A stretch of 7,202 bases of DNA from an uncultured Desulfomonile sp. GTDB lineage: Bacteria; Desulfobacterota; Desulfomonilia; Desulfomonilales; Desulfomonilaceae. The notes under the pieces were generated by a model. It saw nothing but the letters and a program-made list of their open reading frames with translations, had not been told where the DNA came from and made no database searches. Where the stretch lies: positions 1 through 7,202 of the forward strand of contig CALDNG010000111.1 of assembly GCA_937915285.1 (NCBI GenBank), in the 5' to 3' direction. Position numbers and translations under genes: made by a program. Positions 1-7,163 of this stretch are shown in pieces; the stretch's first letter is position 1; every line of letters starts with the position of its first letter.

Positions 1-819
1 CGGGTCGCTGCGCGCCTTGGTGGGAGCCAGTCCGGACTCCTGGGCGCTGACTATTATGTTCCAGCCCAGGCGATTATATGGAAAGACCGCGCCAAGAGTC
101 TTGTCCAGCCAACTGAAGGCTTCAATCCTGTAAAATTTCTTGCCTGCAGACCCAGGTTTGGGAATCTTGTGAGGGATTATATAGACTGATCTCCAGGCCT
201 GAGGCTCGAGCCCCGCCTTGCGAAGCATCCGGCTGAGGCCCAGCGATGTATAGAACCTCAAGTGCGTCTCATCCCATCCCAGCCAGTTTTTCTCACCCAG
301 AATCTTTTTGTGATAGGTCCCCTCGATGAGGTAGTTCAGCGACATGGAATTCTGTGTGCTAAGAACCATTACTCCGCCGGGAGCCAGATGACGTGCGGCA
401 GTCTCAATTAGAGCCTGGTCATCACTGACGTGCTCGATCACATCTTTTAGCAGGATGACATCAAAACCCTTCACCCGGGGGAGATTCGGAAAGCCCAGGC
501 TTTGGATGAAAGCGCACCTCGATCCCACTCCTTCACGGTTGGCAAAGAAACGGGCCGTCGCAAGGGCCGATTCTTCAGCGTCCACACCTACTACCTCTAT
601 TGCGCCATGTTTGGCCGCATGGACCGAGAACATCCCGGCGCCGCAACCGTAGTCAAGAAAACGCTTGCCTGACAGATCACCGATCAATTCAATAATGAAG
701 TTGTTCTTCACCACACTGTAGGATTTGTTTTGTTGCTCGAGATATGCCTCCAGCGATTTTGCGCTGTCATGAGATCGTATCCAGTGATCTTCAGGATATC
801 TCTTTCTTTGGGGTTGCAT
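1..819 (-). CDS. Class I SAM-dependent methyltransferase, 3' end cut by window edge
   Basis: An open minus-strand frame runs without a stop from ATG at 819 to base 1 (273 codons), so its C-terminus lies outside the window. It should transfer a methyl group from S-adenosylmethionine to a small-molecule or sugar acceptor in the cytosol. The Rossmann fold is clear. Motif I is FLDYGCGAG at residues 54-62, the acidic end of strand 2 is VVGVDAEE at 77-84, motif post-II/III is DVILLKDVIEHV at 120-131 and motif IV is LAPGGVMVLST at 145-155. This is the UbiG/Methyltransf_11-23 pattern. Residues 160-260, rich in Trp and Tyr, probably form the acceptor-binding cap. An in-frame TAG at 856-858 limits the start and no other ATG lies upstream of 819; the ribosome binding site is weak. 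The gene follows a glycosyltransferase by 70 nt on the same strand, which suggests a role in glycan or secondary-metabolite methylation. The fold is certain; the substrate is unknown. Confidence 0.9.
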   Translation of the reverse strand, partial: MQPQRKRYPEDHWIRSHDSAKSLEAYLEQQNKSYSVVKNNFIIELIGDLSGKRFLDYGCGAGMFSVHAAKHGAIEVVGVDAEESALATARFFANREGVGSRCAFIQSLGFPNLPRVKGFDVILLKDVIEHVSDDQALIETAARHLAPGGVMVLSTQNSMSLNYLIEGTYHKKILGEKNWLGWDETHLRFYTSLGLSRMLRKAGLEPQAWRSVYIIPHKIPKPGSAGKKFYRIEAFSWLDKTLGAVFPYNRLGWNIIVSAQESGLAPTKARSDP

Positions 820-889
820 TTCGGAACTCTCGAGCTTCGACTGAATTGATGCGTTCTAGTTAGCCTGCAACTATTATAAAGCAATTATG

Positions 890-2059
890 TCATTTGACAA
901 AACTATCATAGACCTTCGACCATTCTGTTCTTTCAAATTCCTCTGTGAACCCGGCCATTTTTTTTCTGGCCGATCTTCCCATTTCCCTTGCAAGGGCCTC
1001 ATTAAGGATCAGATCCTCCAGGCAATCAGCCAGGGCATCAGAATCACCCCAGTTGGCTAGCAAACCACTATGTCCATGATCGATAAGCCTCTCACATGCG
1101 CCGGTTCGCGTCGCAACGCAGGGCGCGCCACATGACATCGCCTCCATAAGTATGTTCGGACAACCCTCTGTCAGAGATGGAAGACAAAAAACATCCAGAG
1201 ACATGATCCATTCGGGAATTTTTTCATGATTTAGAGGTGTTGGAGTTTCCACGATGTCCGAAATTCCGGTCCTGTTCAGAATGTAATGATAAATATCTAT
1301 TTCTGAATCCCTCAACTGTCCCTTGAGAGAAAGGCTTATCCTGTATTTTCCCGAGAGTCGCTCCACAGCCTTGAACAGGTATGGAAGTCCCTTGGCGTAT
1401 TTGAATATACCCGCCGCGCCTATCCTTATTTCCTCGGCTCGTTCTTTGTTCCATTCATTCTCTGGAATCACTACGGAATTGAATATGACGCGAGACTTGC
1501 TTCGGATTGGGGTCAGAGCGTCTGCCATTTCTATGAGGTCGTCACTAAGTCCTACAACCATGTCGGCGTTGTCCAGGCCACTCTTGCATACTGATGATTT
1601 CTCAGGGCTGAAAATGTATTTTTTTACGTCATTACCGACAACGGTTGTTATAGCAGGACGTGAACGTCTTTTGGCAATCAGACCGGTGACATATCCAACG
1701 GGATAGAGGAAGAATGAATGAAACAGGTCAAAACTCTCGCTAATATCCAGTTTCTCGATTGTTTGATACATCATCTGGAGGGTAAGATTGTGAGGGCAGT
1801 CCCATAGTCCTCGCTCAGATTCCAGTATGTTCTCGCTGGCGAGTTTTATTCGATACAGTCTGATCCCTTGGTAGTCGCAGATTTCAACATTCTCATCGAG
1901 TAAGACGTAACTTGTGGGTTCGATCTCGAAACACGCCACATGCGTTTCAAGACCTAAACCAGAAGCGTGTCTTGCGACCCTCTCCACTGTTCTGGACAGT
2001 CCTCCCCACTGTTTAGGCGGGAATTCCGGAGTAGTGATCAGAAGCTTGAGGCGTCCCAT
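890..2059 (-). CDS. GT4-family glycosyltransferase (GT-B fold)
   Basis: This protein of 389 residues is a retaining glycosyltransferase that would move a sugar from a nucleotide-sugar donor to a glycan or other acceptor at the cytoplasmic side of the membrane. The N-terminal domain opens with a beta strand and the loop TPEFPPKQWGGLSR (residues 10-23), the usual GT4 acceptor/phosphate loop with Gly20-Gly21. The C-terminal domain has GIFKYAKG at 217-224 (Lys220 and Lys223 where the donor diphosphate is normally bound) and a full EX7E motif, Glu298 to Glu306, in EGCPNILMEAM. An ATG at 2080 would add seven residues, but it has no Shine-Dalgarno sequence. The ATG at 2059 has AGGA six bases upstream and begins with the typical GRLKLLITTPEFPP strand, so I chose it. 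No signal peptide or membrane segment is visible. It is the first gene of a minus-strand pair with the methyltransferase. Family assignment is firm; donor and acceptor are not predictable. Confidence 0.93.
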   Translation of the reverse strand: MGRLKLLITTPEFPPKQWGGLSRTVERVARHASGLGLETHVACFEIEPTSYVLLDENVEICDYQGIRLYRIKLASENILESERGLWDCPHNLTLQMMYQTIEKLDISESFDLFHSFFLYPVGYVTGLIAKRRSRPAITTVVGNDVKKYIFSPEKSSVCKSGLDNADMVVGLSDDLIEMADALTPIRSKSRVIFNSVVIPENEWNKERAEEIRIGAAGIFKYAKGLPYLFKAVERLSGKYRISLSLKGQLRDSEIDIYHYILNRTGISDIVETPTPLNHEKIPEWIMSLDVFCLPSLTEGCPNILMEAMSCGAPCVATRTGACERLIDHGHSGLLANWGDSDALADCLEDLILNEALAREMGRSARKKMAGFTEEFERTEWSKVYDSFVK

Positions 2060-2193
2060 CGTCTGTCCTGAAATTGGCATTTAAGAGGAAATTGAACTAT
2101 ATTGCCTGAAACCCATAGTAGCAGGTTTTTAACACGATCCGGCAAAAACTCAAAGACGTCGGTATGGATTAAGGCGTTAGCTATAGACTGAGT
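2060..2193. promoter_or_regulatory. Divergent intergenic region, presumed bidirectional promoter
   Basis: This 134-nt stretch separates two outward-facing genes and must hold the 5' control of both, unless either is read from an internal site. It is locally AT-rich. Candidate elements are weak. For the minus strand, TTGCCG (2140-2145) and TACTAT (2115-2120) are separated by 19 nt, longer than ideal. For the plus strand, TATAGA at 2182-2187 could be a -10 box only if the transcript began almost at the ATG at 2194, and it has no good -35 partner. I see no clear operator palindrome, riboswitch or small gene; the longest internal start-to-stop frame is about 11 codons. Confidence 0.4.
2066..2069 (-). 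promoter_or_regulatory. Shine-Dalgarno deciding the glycosyltransferase start
   Basis: On the minus strand AGGA is followed by six bases and then ATG at 2059. The alternative ATG at 2080 is preceded by a pyrimidine-rich stretch with no purine box. This favours the shorter protein. Confidence 0.55.
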
Positions 2194-3246
2194 ATGTCAT
2201 CGACCAAAAGGAAAATCGGAATACTATTCCATAAGAGCCCATTTGTGTCCGCAAACGGGATTGATCAGGTGCGGCTTCGATCCATCAGTTCCGGACTGAG
2301 GCGCCTGGGTTTTGAGGTCGAGATAATAGCTCCGACGCCAAAAACGGCCATGCTGGACAACGGGATCATGGTCAGGCCACTGAAGGCTTTAAGCAGGGAT
2401 GCGGGATACGATCTCATAAAGACCTCATATCACGGGTCGGTCAAACATCTGAGTGACTATGGGGGCCCGGTGGTTTCGCGGATAGTCCGGGTTGTTGATA
2501 ATGAGCTTCCTGAGCGAGATGAATCCAATCGCTCTGAATTGATTGCGATGCAGAAGATAATCAAAAACCGGGCTAGCGTGGTGGTTGTAAACAATGAGGC
2601 AAACCGTCAGCGCTGGCTGGATTTGTACGGTGACGATCCGCAGGTCGAGATGGTTCCGACCGGCTGCCCCGAAAGAATACCTGAGGCAGGTAAAAACCCG
2701 TTCAAGGACTCATCCAGGAATATTCTGTTTCTGGGCAGTCTTGCAGCTCCACGAATGGTGATGATGCTCAATGAAATGGCAGACCGGCTCAAGGATATAG
2801 CGACTGTTCATCTTGTCGGACTGAACAAGGCCTGCATGTATGGGGGCGATGAATCATGTGTCTTGAGTGAAGCTGTCATTGATCATGGAGAATTGCCTGA
2901 GAAGGAGACCTGGAATTACATATTGTATGCTGACCTCGGCCTGGCGTTCGCAACCGGGCCTCACGTGTTCGATAACGATATGTCAAAGATATTCAACTAC
3001 CTGCGCGGTGGGCTCCCTGTGTTATCGGAAGATCCGATAATAAACAATTCCCTAATCAGGGAAATGGACTATGGTGAAATCCTTGATTTCGGAGATGTGG
3101 AAGGTCTTGTAAGAGCGTCAGCAACAATTCTCTCCCGAGGCTTAAAAACCCGCAGCAAATCGGTAATGGATAAAATGGCAGCGGAACACTCATGGTTACG
3201 GCGAGCCGAGGTCTATGAAAAGATTTTCAACCGCTTGCTGGGATGA
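2194..3246 (+). CDS. Divergent GT-B glycosyltransferase (GT4-like)
   Basis: A 350-residue cytosolic protein with the outline of a GT-B glycosyltransferase. The N-terminal domain starts with KIGILFHKSPF (7-17) and a Gly22-Ile-Asp-Gln-Val segment in place of the usual glycine-rich loop. The interdomain linker is VEMVPTGCPE (151-160), where GT4 enzymes usually have V-P-N-G-V. The donor half begins with ILFLGSL (177-183), continues with HGELP (231-235) and ADLGLAF (246-252), and ends with the segment SKIFNYLRGGLPVLSED (264-280), which matches the family pattern K-I-x-E-Y-L-A-x-G-x-P-V. The EX7E glutamates are not conserved: the matching region has Asp262 and Asn268. The ATG at 2194 lacks a clear Shine-Dalgarno sequence. 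It is the first gene of the plus-strand operon, 34 nt before the radical SAM gene. A glycosyltransferase fold is likely; activity and substrate are uncertain. Confidence 0.82.
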   Translation: MSSTKRKIGILFHKSPFVSANGIDQVRLRSISSGLRRLGFEVEIIAPTPKTAMLDNGIMVRPLKALSRDAGYDLIKTSYHGSVKHLSDYGGPVVSRIVRVVDNELPERDESNRSELIAMQKIIKNRASVVVVNNEANRQRWLDLYGDDPQVEMVPTGCPERIPEAGKNPFKDSSRNILFLGSLAAPRMVMMLNEMADRLKDIATVHLVGLNKACMYGGDESCVLSEAVIDHGELPEKETWNYILYADLGLAFATGPHVFDNDMSKIFNYLRGGLPVLSEDPIINNSLIREMDYGEILDFGDVEGLVRASATILSRGLKTRSKSVMDKMAAEHSWLRRAEVYEKIFNRLLG

Positions 3247-3280
3247 TCCGATAACAGATTACCTGTAAAAGAGAATATAA

Positions 3281-4726
3281 ATGAAGCTGGTTCTAGTTCG
3301 CCCGCCTTTTTATGCGCTGTTCGGTGTCACAACGCCGAAAATGAAGACATATCCGCTCAATCTGCTTTACCTTGCTACCTATGTCCGTGATTCACGGCGA
3401 CACTCAGTGGCTATTGTAGACGGAGAATGCGTCACGGTTCCCGAACTGGTCAGGTCCGATCTGACTGGGGAAGATCCCGAAATAATGATGAACCGTTCGA
3501 TTCCGAATATGATTGAGATACTAAACAACGACGATCATCCAATCTGGGTCGAAATCGAAAGGCAGGTCCTTTCTAACAATCCTGACATTGTAGGGATCAC
3601 ATGCAACTCCGGCGCTATGGACACAGTTCGGATACTTACAAAAAGGTTCAAAGCCAAGGGGCTACCGGTGATTCTCGGTGGGAGTCATCCAAGTGTCCTG
3701 CCCGAGCAAAGTCTCAACTACACCGGGGCTGATTTTGTGGTGACAGGTGAAGGCGAAACAGCCCTTTTGGAAATGATGGACTGTCTGGATTTGAATCATG
3801 ACCTGGGAAGCGTCAAATCTCTTGCATGGCGCCAAAATGGGAGCATCAAAATTAATCCCAAGGCCGAACTGATCAAAGATATAGACCTCCTGCCGGGGCC
3901 AGACAGGTCGTTGATAGACAGGAGTCAGTACTTCGGCGAAGTGATAATGACTGGAAGAGGCTGCCCATTCAACTGCGCTTACTGCGCTTCCAGAAACATC
4001 TGGGGCAAAAGGGCCCGCCTCAGGTCGGTCGATTCAATCATCACAGAATTGCAGACCCTGTACCGGGATGCCGACAATCTTGATCTCTCACAAAAAACAT
4101 TGACAAACGCGTCTGATAACCGCCCTGGCAGATGGGTCGTAAAAGTGGTTGATGACACTTTCACTGTTGTCAGGAAAAGAACAATGGAGCTTCTGGACCA
4201 GATAATAAGCAATGGTCTGAACCGCTTTGAATTTACAGGTGGGGTCCGAGCCGACACCCTTGATGAGGCGCTTGTGTCGAGGATGCGTGAGGCCAATTTC
4301 AGGAGGGTTACGCTCGGAGTGGAGAGTGGGAGTCCCCGGATACTGGAAATGATCAGGAAGGGTGAGACAAACGATGACGTGAAGAGGGCGTTCGGTCTGC
4401 TAAAAAAAGCCGGTATCAGGACCCATGCTTTCTTCATGATAGGCCTGCCTGGTGAAACACTTGAGGACATTGAATTATCCAAAAAGCTTATACTCGAAAT
4501 AAGGCCGGACCACGTTGAGATAAACATGGTCACCCCGTATCCGGGCACCGATCTCTTCGACAAACTTATACCTGAGCCGCCTCAAGAGATTGATCGCTGG
4601 TACCGGTGGTTCCATCAGGGTATGGCCACTCATTCTGACCGGCTTGGTTATGACCTTGATGCCGCTTATAAGGATTTCCTGGACTTTGCAAAACGTTATC
4701 ACGATGAAATGGCCGAAGCCCGTTAA
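3281..4726 (+). CDS. Radical SAM enzyme with N-terminal cobalamin-binding-type domain
   Basis: A 481-residue class B (BchE/HpnP-type) radical SAM protein. Such enzymes use a 4Fe-4S cluster and SAM, usually with cobalamin, to methylate or rearrange unactivated carbon or phosphorus centres. The N-terminal Rossmann domain (about 1-165) has LVRPPF (5-10), VGITCNS (104-110), ILGGSHPSVLPE (131-142) and DFVVTGEGE (151-159), the standard B12-binding signature of this group. The His of the methionine-synthase DxHxxG motif is absent, as is common here. The cluster motif is Cys228-x3-Cys232-x2-Cys235 in GRGCPFNCAYCA. Further barrel motifs are VVDDTF (289-294), FTGGVRADTLDEALVSRM (318-335), VTLGVESGS (343-351) and FFMIGLPGET (384-393). 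A polar stretch at about 262-287 looks like an insertion before the VVDDTF strand. GAGA stands six bases before the ATG. It lies 63 nt before the PqqD/kinase gene. The family is certain; the reaction is unknown. Confidence 0.95.
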   Translation: MKLVLVRPPFYALFGVTTPKMKTYPLNLLYLATYVRDSRRHSVAIVDGECVTVPELVRSDLTGEDPEIMMNRSIPNMIEILNNDDHPIWVEIERQVLSNNPDIVGITCNSGAMDTVRILTKRFKAKGLPVILGGSHPSVLPEQSLNYTGADFVVTGEGETALLEMMDCLDLNHDLGSVKSLAWRQNGSIKINPKAELIKDIDLLPGPDRSLIDRSQYFGEVIMTGRGCPFNCAYCASRNIWGKRARLRSVDSIITELQTLYRDADNLDLSQKTLTNASDNRPGRWVVKVVDDTFTVVRKRTMELLDQIISNGLNRFEFTGGVRADTLDEALVSRMREANFRRVTLGVESGSPRILEMIRKGETNDDVKRAFGLLKKAGIRTHAFFMIGLPGETLEDIELSKKLILEIRPDHVEINMVTPYPGTDLFDKLIPEPPQEIDRWYRWFHQGMATHSDRLGYDLDAAYKDFLDFAKRYHDEMAEAR

Positions 4727-4789
4727 CAAAAATCTTATCGCAGGCCTGTTTGAAGGCCCTTAGAACCACCGGCGCTCCATGGGAGAAAA

Positions 4790-5986
4790 ATGTTTAAAGA
4801 TCCGATTGAAGTGACATCCGACACAAGCTGTCATTTTTTCGAAGACCAACTTCTGGTGTTTTCGCAAAAAAACCAGGGCATTTATGAACTGAACCAGTCG
4901 GCAGGCATGATCTGGCTGATGTGTGAGAAGCGCATGAGCCTTGATGAAGTAGCTCAGGAACTTTCAAGCTCTTACGGAATAGATTACGAAACGGCTAGAA
5001 CTGACACTAGCGCCCTACTGGAACAATGGGCCGCCCTTGGATTGATTGCGGCAGATAAGGACGCTTTGTGCGAACCCTCAAACGATGCTGAATCAAGCCA
5101 TCCTGAAAACATTGCTTTTGGGGCCGAGCGCCATACAGAGCTTGAACCGGTAAAAACATTCGGAATCAGGTTTGCCGCTCATGACTATGTTTTCAGATTT
5201 GGCTCCGGTCACTTGGCGGATCTTATCATACCGATGTTTGCCCATATCGGCTCCGATGCGGACCGGGCTGAGTTTGGTATTGATGTCTTAGAAGATGGGG
5301 ATCAGATTCTTATTGTGAGTGATGGCAAGGTCCTCGATGCGTTTAAGGACCAGTCGGAGACGTCCTCGAGGCTGACTTTTCAACTGGTTGTTATGGCTTA
5401 TGCCAAAATGGATTTTTTGATAGCGGTTCATTCAGCTTCCTTGAGTCTTGGAAACGGCTGTGTGATGTTCCCCGGTGTATGTGGTGTCGGAAAAACTACC
5501 CTGGCTGCGGGGCTACTCAAGGCCGGATTCATCCATTACACCGATGACACCGCCATAGTGGACAGGAAAACACACAAAGTAATACCTACTCCGGTAAGCC
5601 TGCGTATCAAGGAGGGATCATTCGGCATAGTTGAAAAAATGTTTCCGGGTTCGTTACTAACGGCCGTTCATTATTCCAGTGACGGGCGTAAGATAAGGTA
5701 TCTGCCTCCTTCTGTGGGGCGGTTTGTGTCCGAACCTTCTTCCGGTGAAACAGTCAAGGCTTTGGTATTCAACAGGTATGAGCCTGACTCGGACACGCGT
5801 ATTGAGCGAATCCCGAGGGTCGATGCTTTTCGGCGTATACAGGAATGCGGTTATTACATGGAGGGTGGTCTGGACAGGGCTAGGGTTAGCGAGCTTCTGG
5901 ACTGGATCAGGGGCATAGATTGTTATGAATTAACCATCAGTTCATTAGATCAGGCTATACCGGTTATCAGGGAGATAGCCGAATGA
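4790..5986 (+). CDS. PqqD-like (RRE) domain fused to HprK-like kinase
   Basis: A 398-residue two-domain protein. Residues about 15-90 follow the PqqD pattern: IYELNQSAGMIWLM (31-44), then SLDEVAQELSSSYG (50-63), then ALLEQWAALGLI (75-86). PqqD-like domains bind leader peptides of ribosomally made modified peptides. A polar linker (about 90-120) leads to an HPr-kinase-related domain (about 120-398). This has His214 in AVHSASL, a P-loop GVCGVGKTT at 229-237 and a paired aspartate YTDD with Asp252-Asp253. The spacing His to P-loop Lys (21) and Lys to Asp pair (17/18) equals, from memory, that of the catalytic residues of Lactobacillus casei HprK (His140, Lys161, Asp178/179). It should therefore bind ATP and phosphorylate a hydroxyl, possibly on a peptide held by the PqqD part. 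HPr itself is an unlikely substrate, since no PTS gene is nearby. GGGAG (4781-4785) is the ribosome binding site. Its stop overlaps the next start. Confidence 0.9.
   Translation: MFKDPIEVTSDTSCHFFEDQLLVFSQKNQGIYELNQSAGMIWLMCEKRMSLDEVAQELSSSYGIDYETARTDTSALLEQWAALGLIAADKDALCEPSNDAESSHPENIAFGAERHTELEPVKTFGIRFAAHDYVFRFGSGHLADLIIPMFAHIGSDADRAEFGIDVLEDGDQILIVSDGKVLDAFKDQSETSSRLTFQLVVMAYAKMDFLIAVHSASLSLGNGCVMFPGVCGVGKTTLAAGLLKAGFIHYTDDTAIVDRKTHKVIPTPVSLRIKEGSFGIVEKMFPGSLLTAVHYSSDGRKIRYLPPSVGRFVSEPSSGETVKALVFNRYEPDSDTRIERIPRVDAFRRIQECGYYMEGGLDRARVSELLDWIRGIDCYELTISSLDQAIPVIREIAE
5969..5974 (+). promoter_or_regulatory. Shine-Dalgarno and ATGA overlap coupling kinase and nucleotidyltransferase genes
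   Basis: AGGGAG lies inside the last codons of the kinase gene, eight bases before the ATG at 5983. That ATG overlaps the kinase stop TGA (5984-5986) as ATGA. This arrangement supports translational coupling and so roughly matched production of the two proteins. It also fixes the start of the downstream gene. Confidence 0.7.
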
Positions 5987-7137
5987 ACAGCAGGGTTGAT
6001 GATTTTCTATTCCTTGGTGAATGTCTGTCTCTTGATTGCAGTGAGGTGTCCATAAAGGATCTGCAAAGAAAAATAGTTGATCCTGCACTCGATTGGGGCC
6101 CGGTAATCGCCATGGCGAGTGAACGCCTCCTTGTGCCTGCGCTTTGGGCGGCGCTCCTAAAAAAGGGCCTGAGCCGATATCTGGATGATGAACTCAAATT
6201 TTATCTTTCCGGGTTTTACGATCTCAACCGACAAAGGAACCTCCTGATAAAAGAACAGGTTGAACAGATCGTTGAAGCGTTCAACTCTTCCGGTATACAG
6301 CCGATCCTTCTCAAAGGGGCCGCGCTTCTGTTCATGGACGACCCGGCAGCTTTGGGTTACCGGATGATGTCCGATATTGATATTCTGGCAGACGCTCCGG
6401 ATGTGCAGGCTTCGCTGGATATCCTGCTGTCCTTGGGCTATGGGGTTCAGGACCCCGTGTTGGCGAAGAGGATTGATCCGGTGAGCCAACACTTGCCCAC
6501 AATGTCACGCGAGGGCTCTCCGGCAGCGGTTGAACTACATACCGAACTGTTCCCGCTATATGACGGAACTGAAATTCTGACTGCCTCAAGTTGTTTCCAA
6601 AACTCTGTTCAGCTTCGGTCAGGCTCTTTCAGCTTCAAGGTCCTGTCGCACGAGGATTTCCTCATACACAACATCGTTCATAGCGAAATAAGCCACTCAA
6701 ATTTTTCACTCGGGAACATTTCACTGAAGAGCCTGATTGATTTTGCCGTTATCTCGAATCTCTATTCTGACACGATTTCCTGGTCCCATATTGAGCAAAG
6801 AATGTCAGGCCATGGTCTGCGACGAGTTTATCATTCATATGTGCACAAGGCCGTAAAACTGCTCGGAGCCCCTATCCCGCCAGGATTTCAGGCAGGTGTC
6901 ATGGAGGAATCAGACCTCAAGCTTTGTTTACTTACCCTGCAGTTTTCATGGCTCAAAACCATCCTTTCAAAATGGACATGGATCAAGCGGGCCCCGGTAA
7001 TCGTTTCCAAAAATCTGTCATCCGAAATAATGACCAAGCGTTTCGGTTGCTCCCACAATTTCGCCGATCTTAACAAAACTCGCCTGAATTACCTTTGGTT
7101 TCTATTCGGTAAACACGTGTTGAAACCCAAACAGTAA
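5983..7137 (+). CDS. Nucleotidyltransferase-fold protein (NTP_transf_5 type)
   Basis: A 384-residue protein of the uncharacterised nucleotidyltransferase family (PF14907 type, as I recognise it by motif). The core is ILLKGAALLF at 108-117 (Lys111-Gly112 in place of the polymerase-beta GS motif), Arg127, then SDIDILA at 130-136 with metal-binding Asp131 and Asp133. A third acidic position follows in VELHTEL (Glu184, His186), a pattern often seen as D-L-H in relatives. HEDFLIHNIVH (223-233) and LKSLIDFAVI (249-258) are the helical segments usual downstream. All expected catalytic acids are present, so NMP transfer from an NTP to a protein, peptide or small molecule is plausible, but no reaction is established for this group. 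In paeninodin-type lasso clusters a relative sits beside an HprK-like kinase, as here. The C-terminus (about 320-384) is basic and aromatic-rich, without a clear membrane span. Translation is probably coupled to the kinase gene. Confidence 0.88.
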   Translation: MNSRVDDFLFLGECLSLDCSEVSIKDLQRKIVDPALDWGPVIAMASERLLVPALWAALLKKGLSRYLDDELKFYLSGFYDLNRQRNLLIKEQVEQIVEAFNSSGIQPILLKGAALLFMDDPAALGYRMMSDIDILADAPDVQASLDILLSLGYGVQDPVLAKRIDPVSQHLPTMSREGSPAAVELHTELFPLYDGTEILTASSCFQNSVQLRSGSFSFKVLSHEDFLIHNIVHSEISHSNFSLGNISLKSLIDFAVISNLYSDTISWSHIEQRMSGHGLRRVYHSYVHKAVKLLGAPIPPGFQAGVMEESDLKLCLLTLQFSWLKTILSKWTWIKRAPVIVSKNLSSEIMTKRFGCSHNFADLNKTRLNYLWFLFGKHVLKPKQ

Positions 7138-7163
7138 TGTGTAAAAAATGGTGACTAATTAGG

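Noticed and set aside
455..652. 65-codon plus-strand open frame in the methyltransferase region
   Set aside because: It is antisense to the SAM-binding core of the methyltransferase; its Arg/Pro/Ser composition is that of a shadow frame.
1323..1706. 127-codon plus-strand open frame opposite the minus-strand glycosyltransferase
   Set aside because: It is fully antisense to conserved glycosyltransferase sequence and has no domain or ribosome binding site that I can support.
2081..2193. Possible small precursor-peptide gene in the divergent gap
   Set aside because: Both strands were read; only frames of about a dozen codons or fewer occur, with no leader/core-like composition.
3979..4563. 194-codon minus-strand open frame opposite the radical SAM gene
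   Set aside because: It lies entirely within the strongly supported radical SAM gene, its translation is Ser-rich low-information sequence with no recognisable motif, and it is antisense to conserved catalytic segments.
4743..4758. Inverted repeat GGCCT/AGGCC with a 6-nt loop after the radical SAM gene
   Set aside because: The stem has only five pairs and no T-tract follows, so it is not a convincing terminator; the next gene has its own ribosome binding site and the operon probably continues.
6157..6589. Overlapping minus-strand frames opposite the nucleotidyltransferase gene
   Set aside because: They are antisense to the LKGAALL and SDIDIL catalytic motifs, which are clearly coding on the plus strand.
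7148..7162. ATG mini-frame just after the nucleotidyltransferase gene
   Set aside because: It ends after four codons (stop at 7160-7162) and overlaps the likely ribosome binding site of the next gene.
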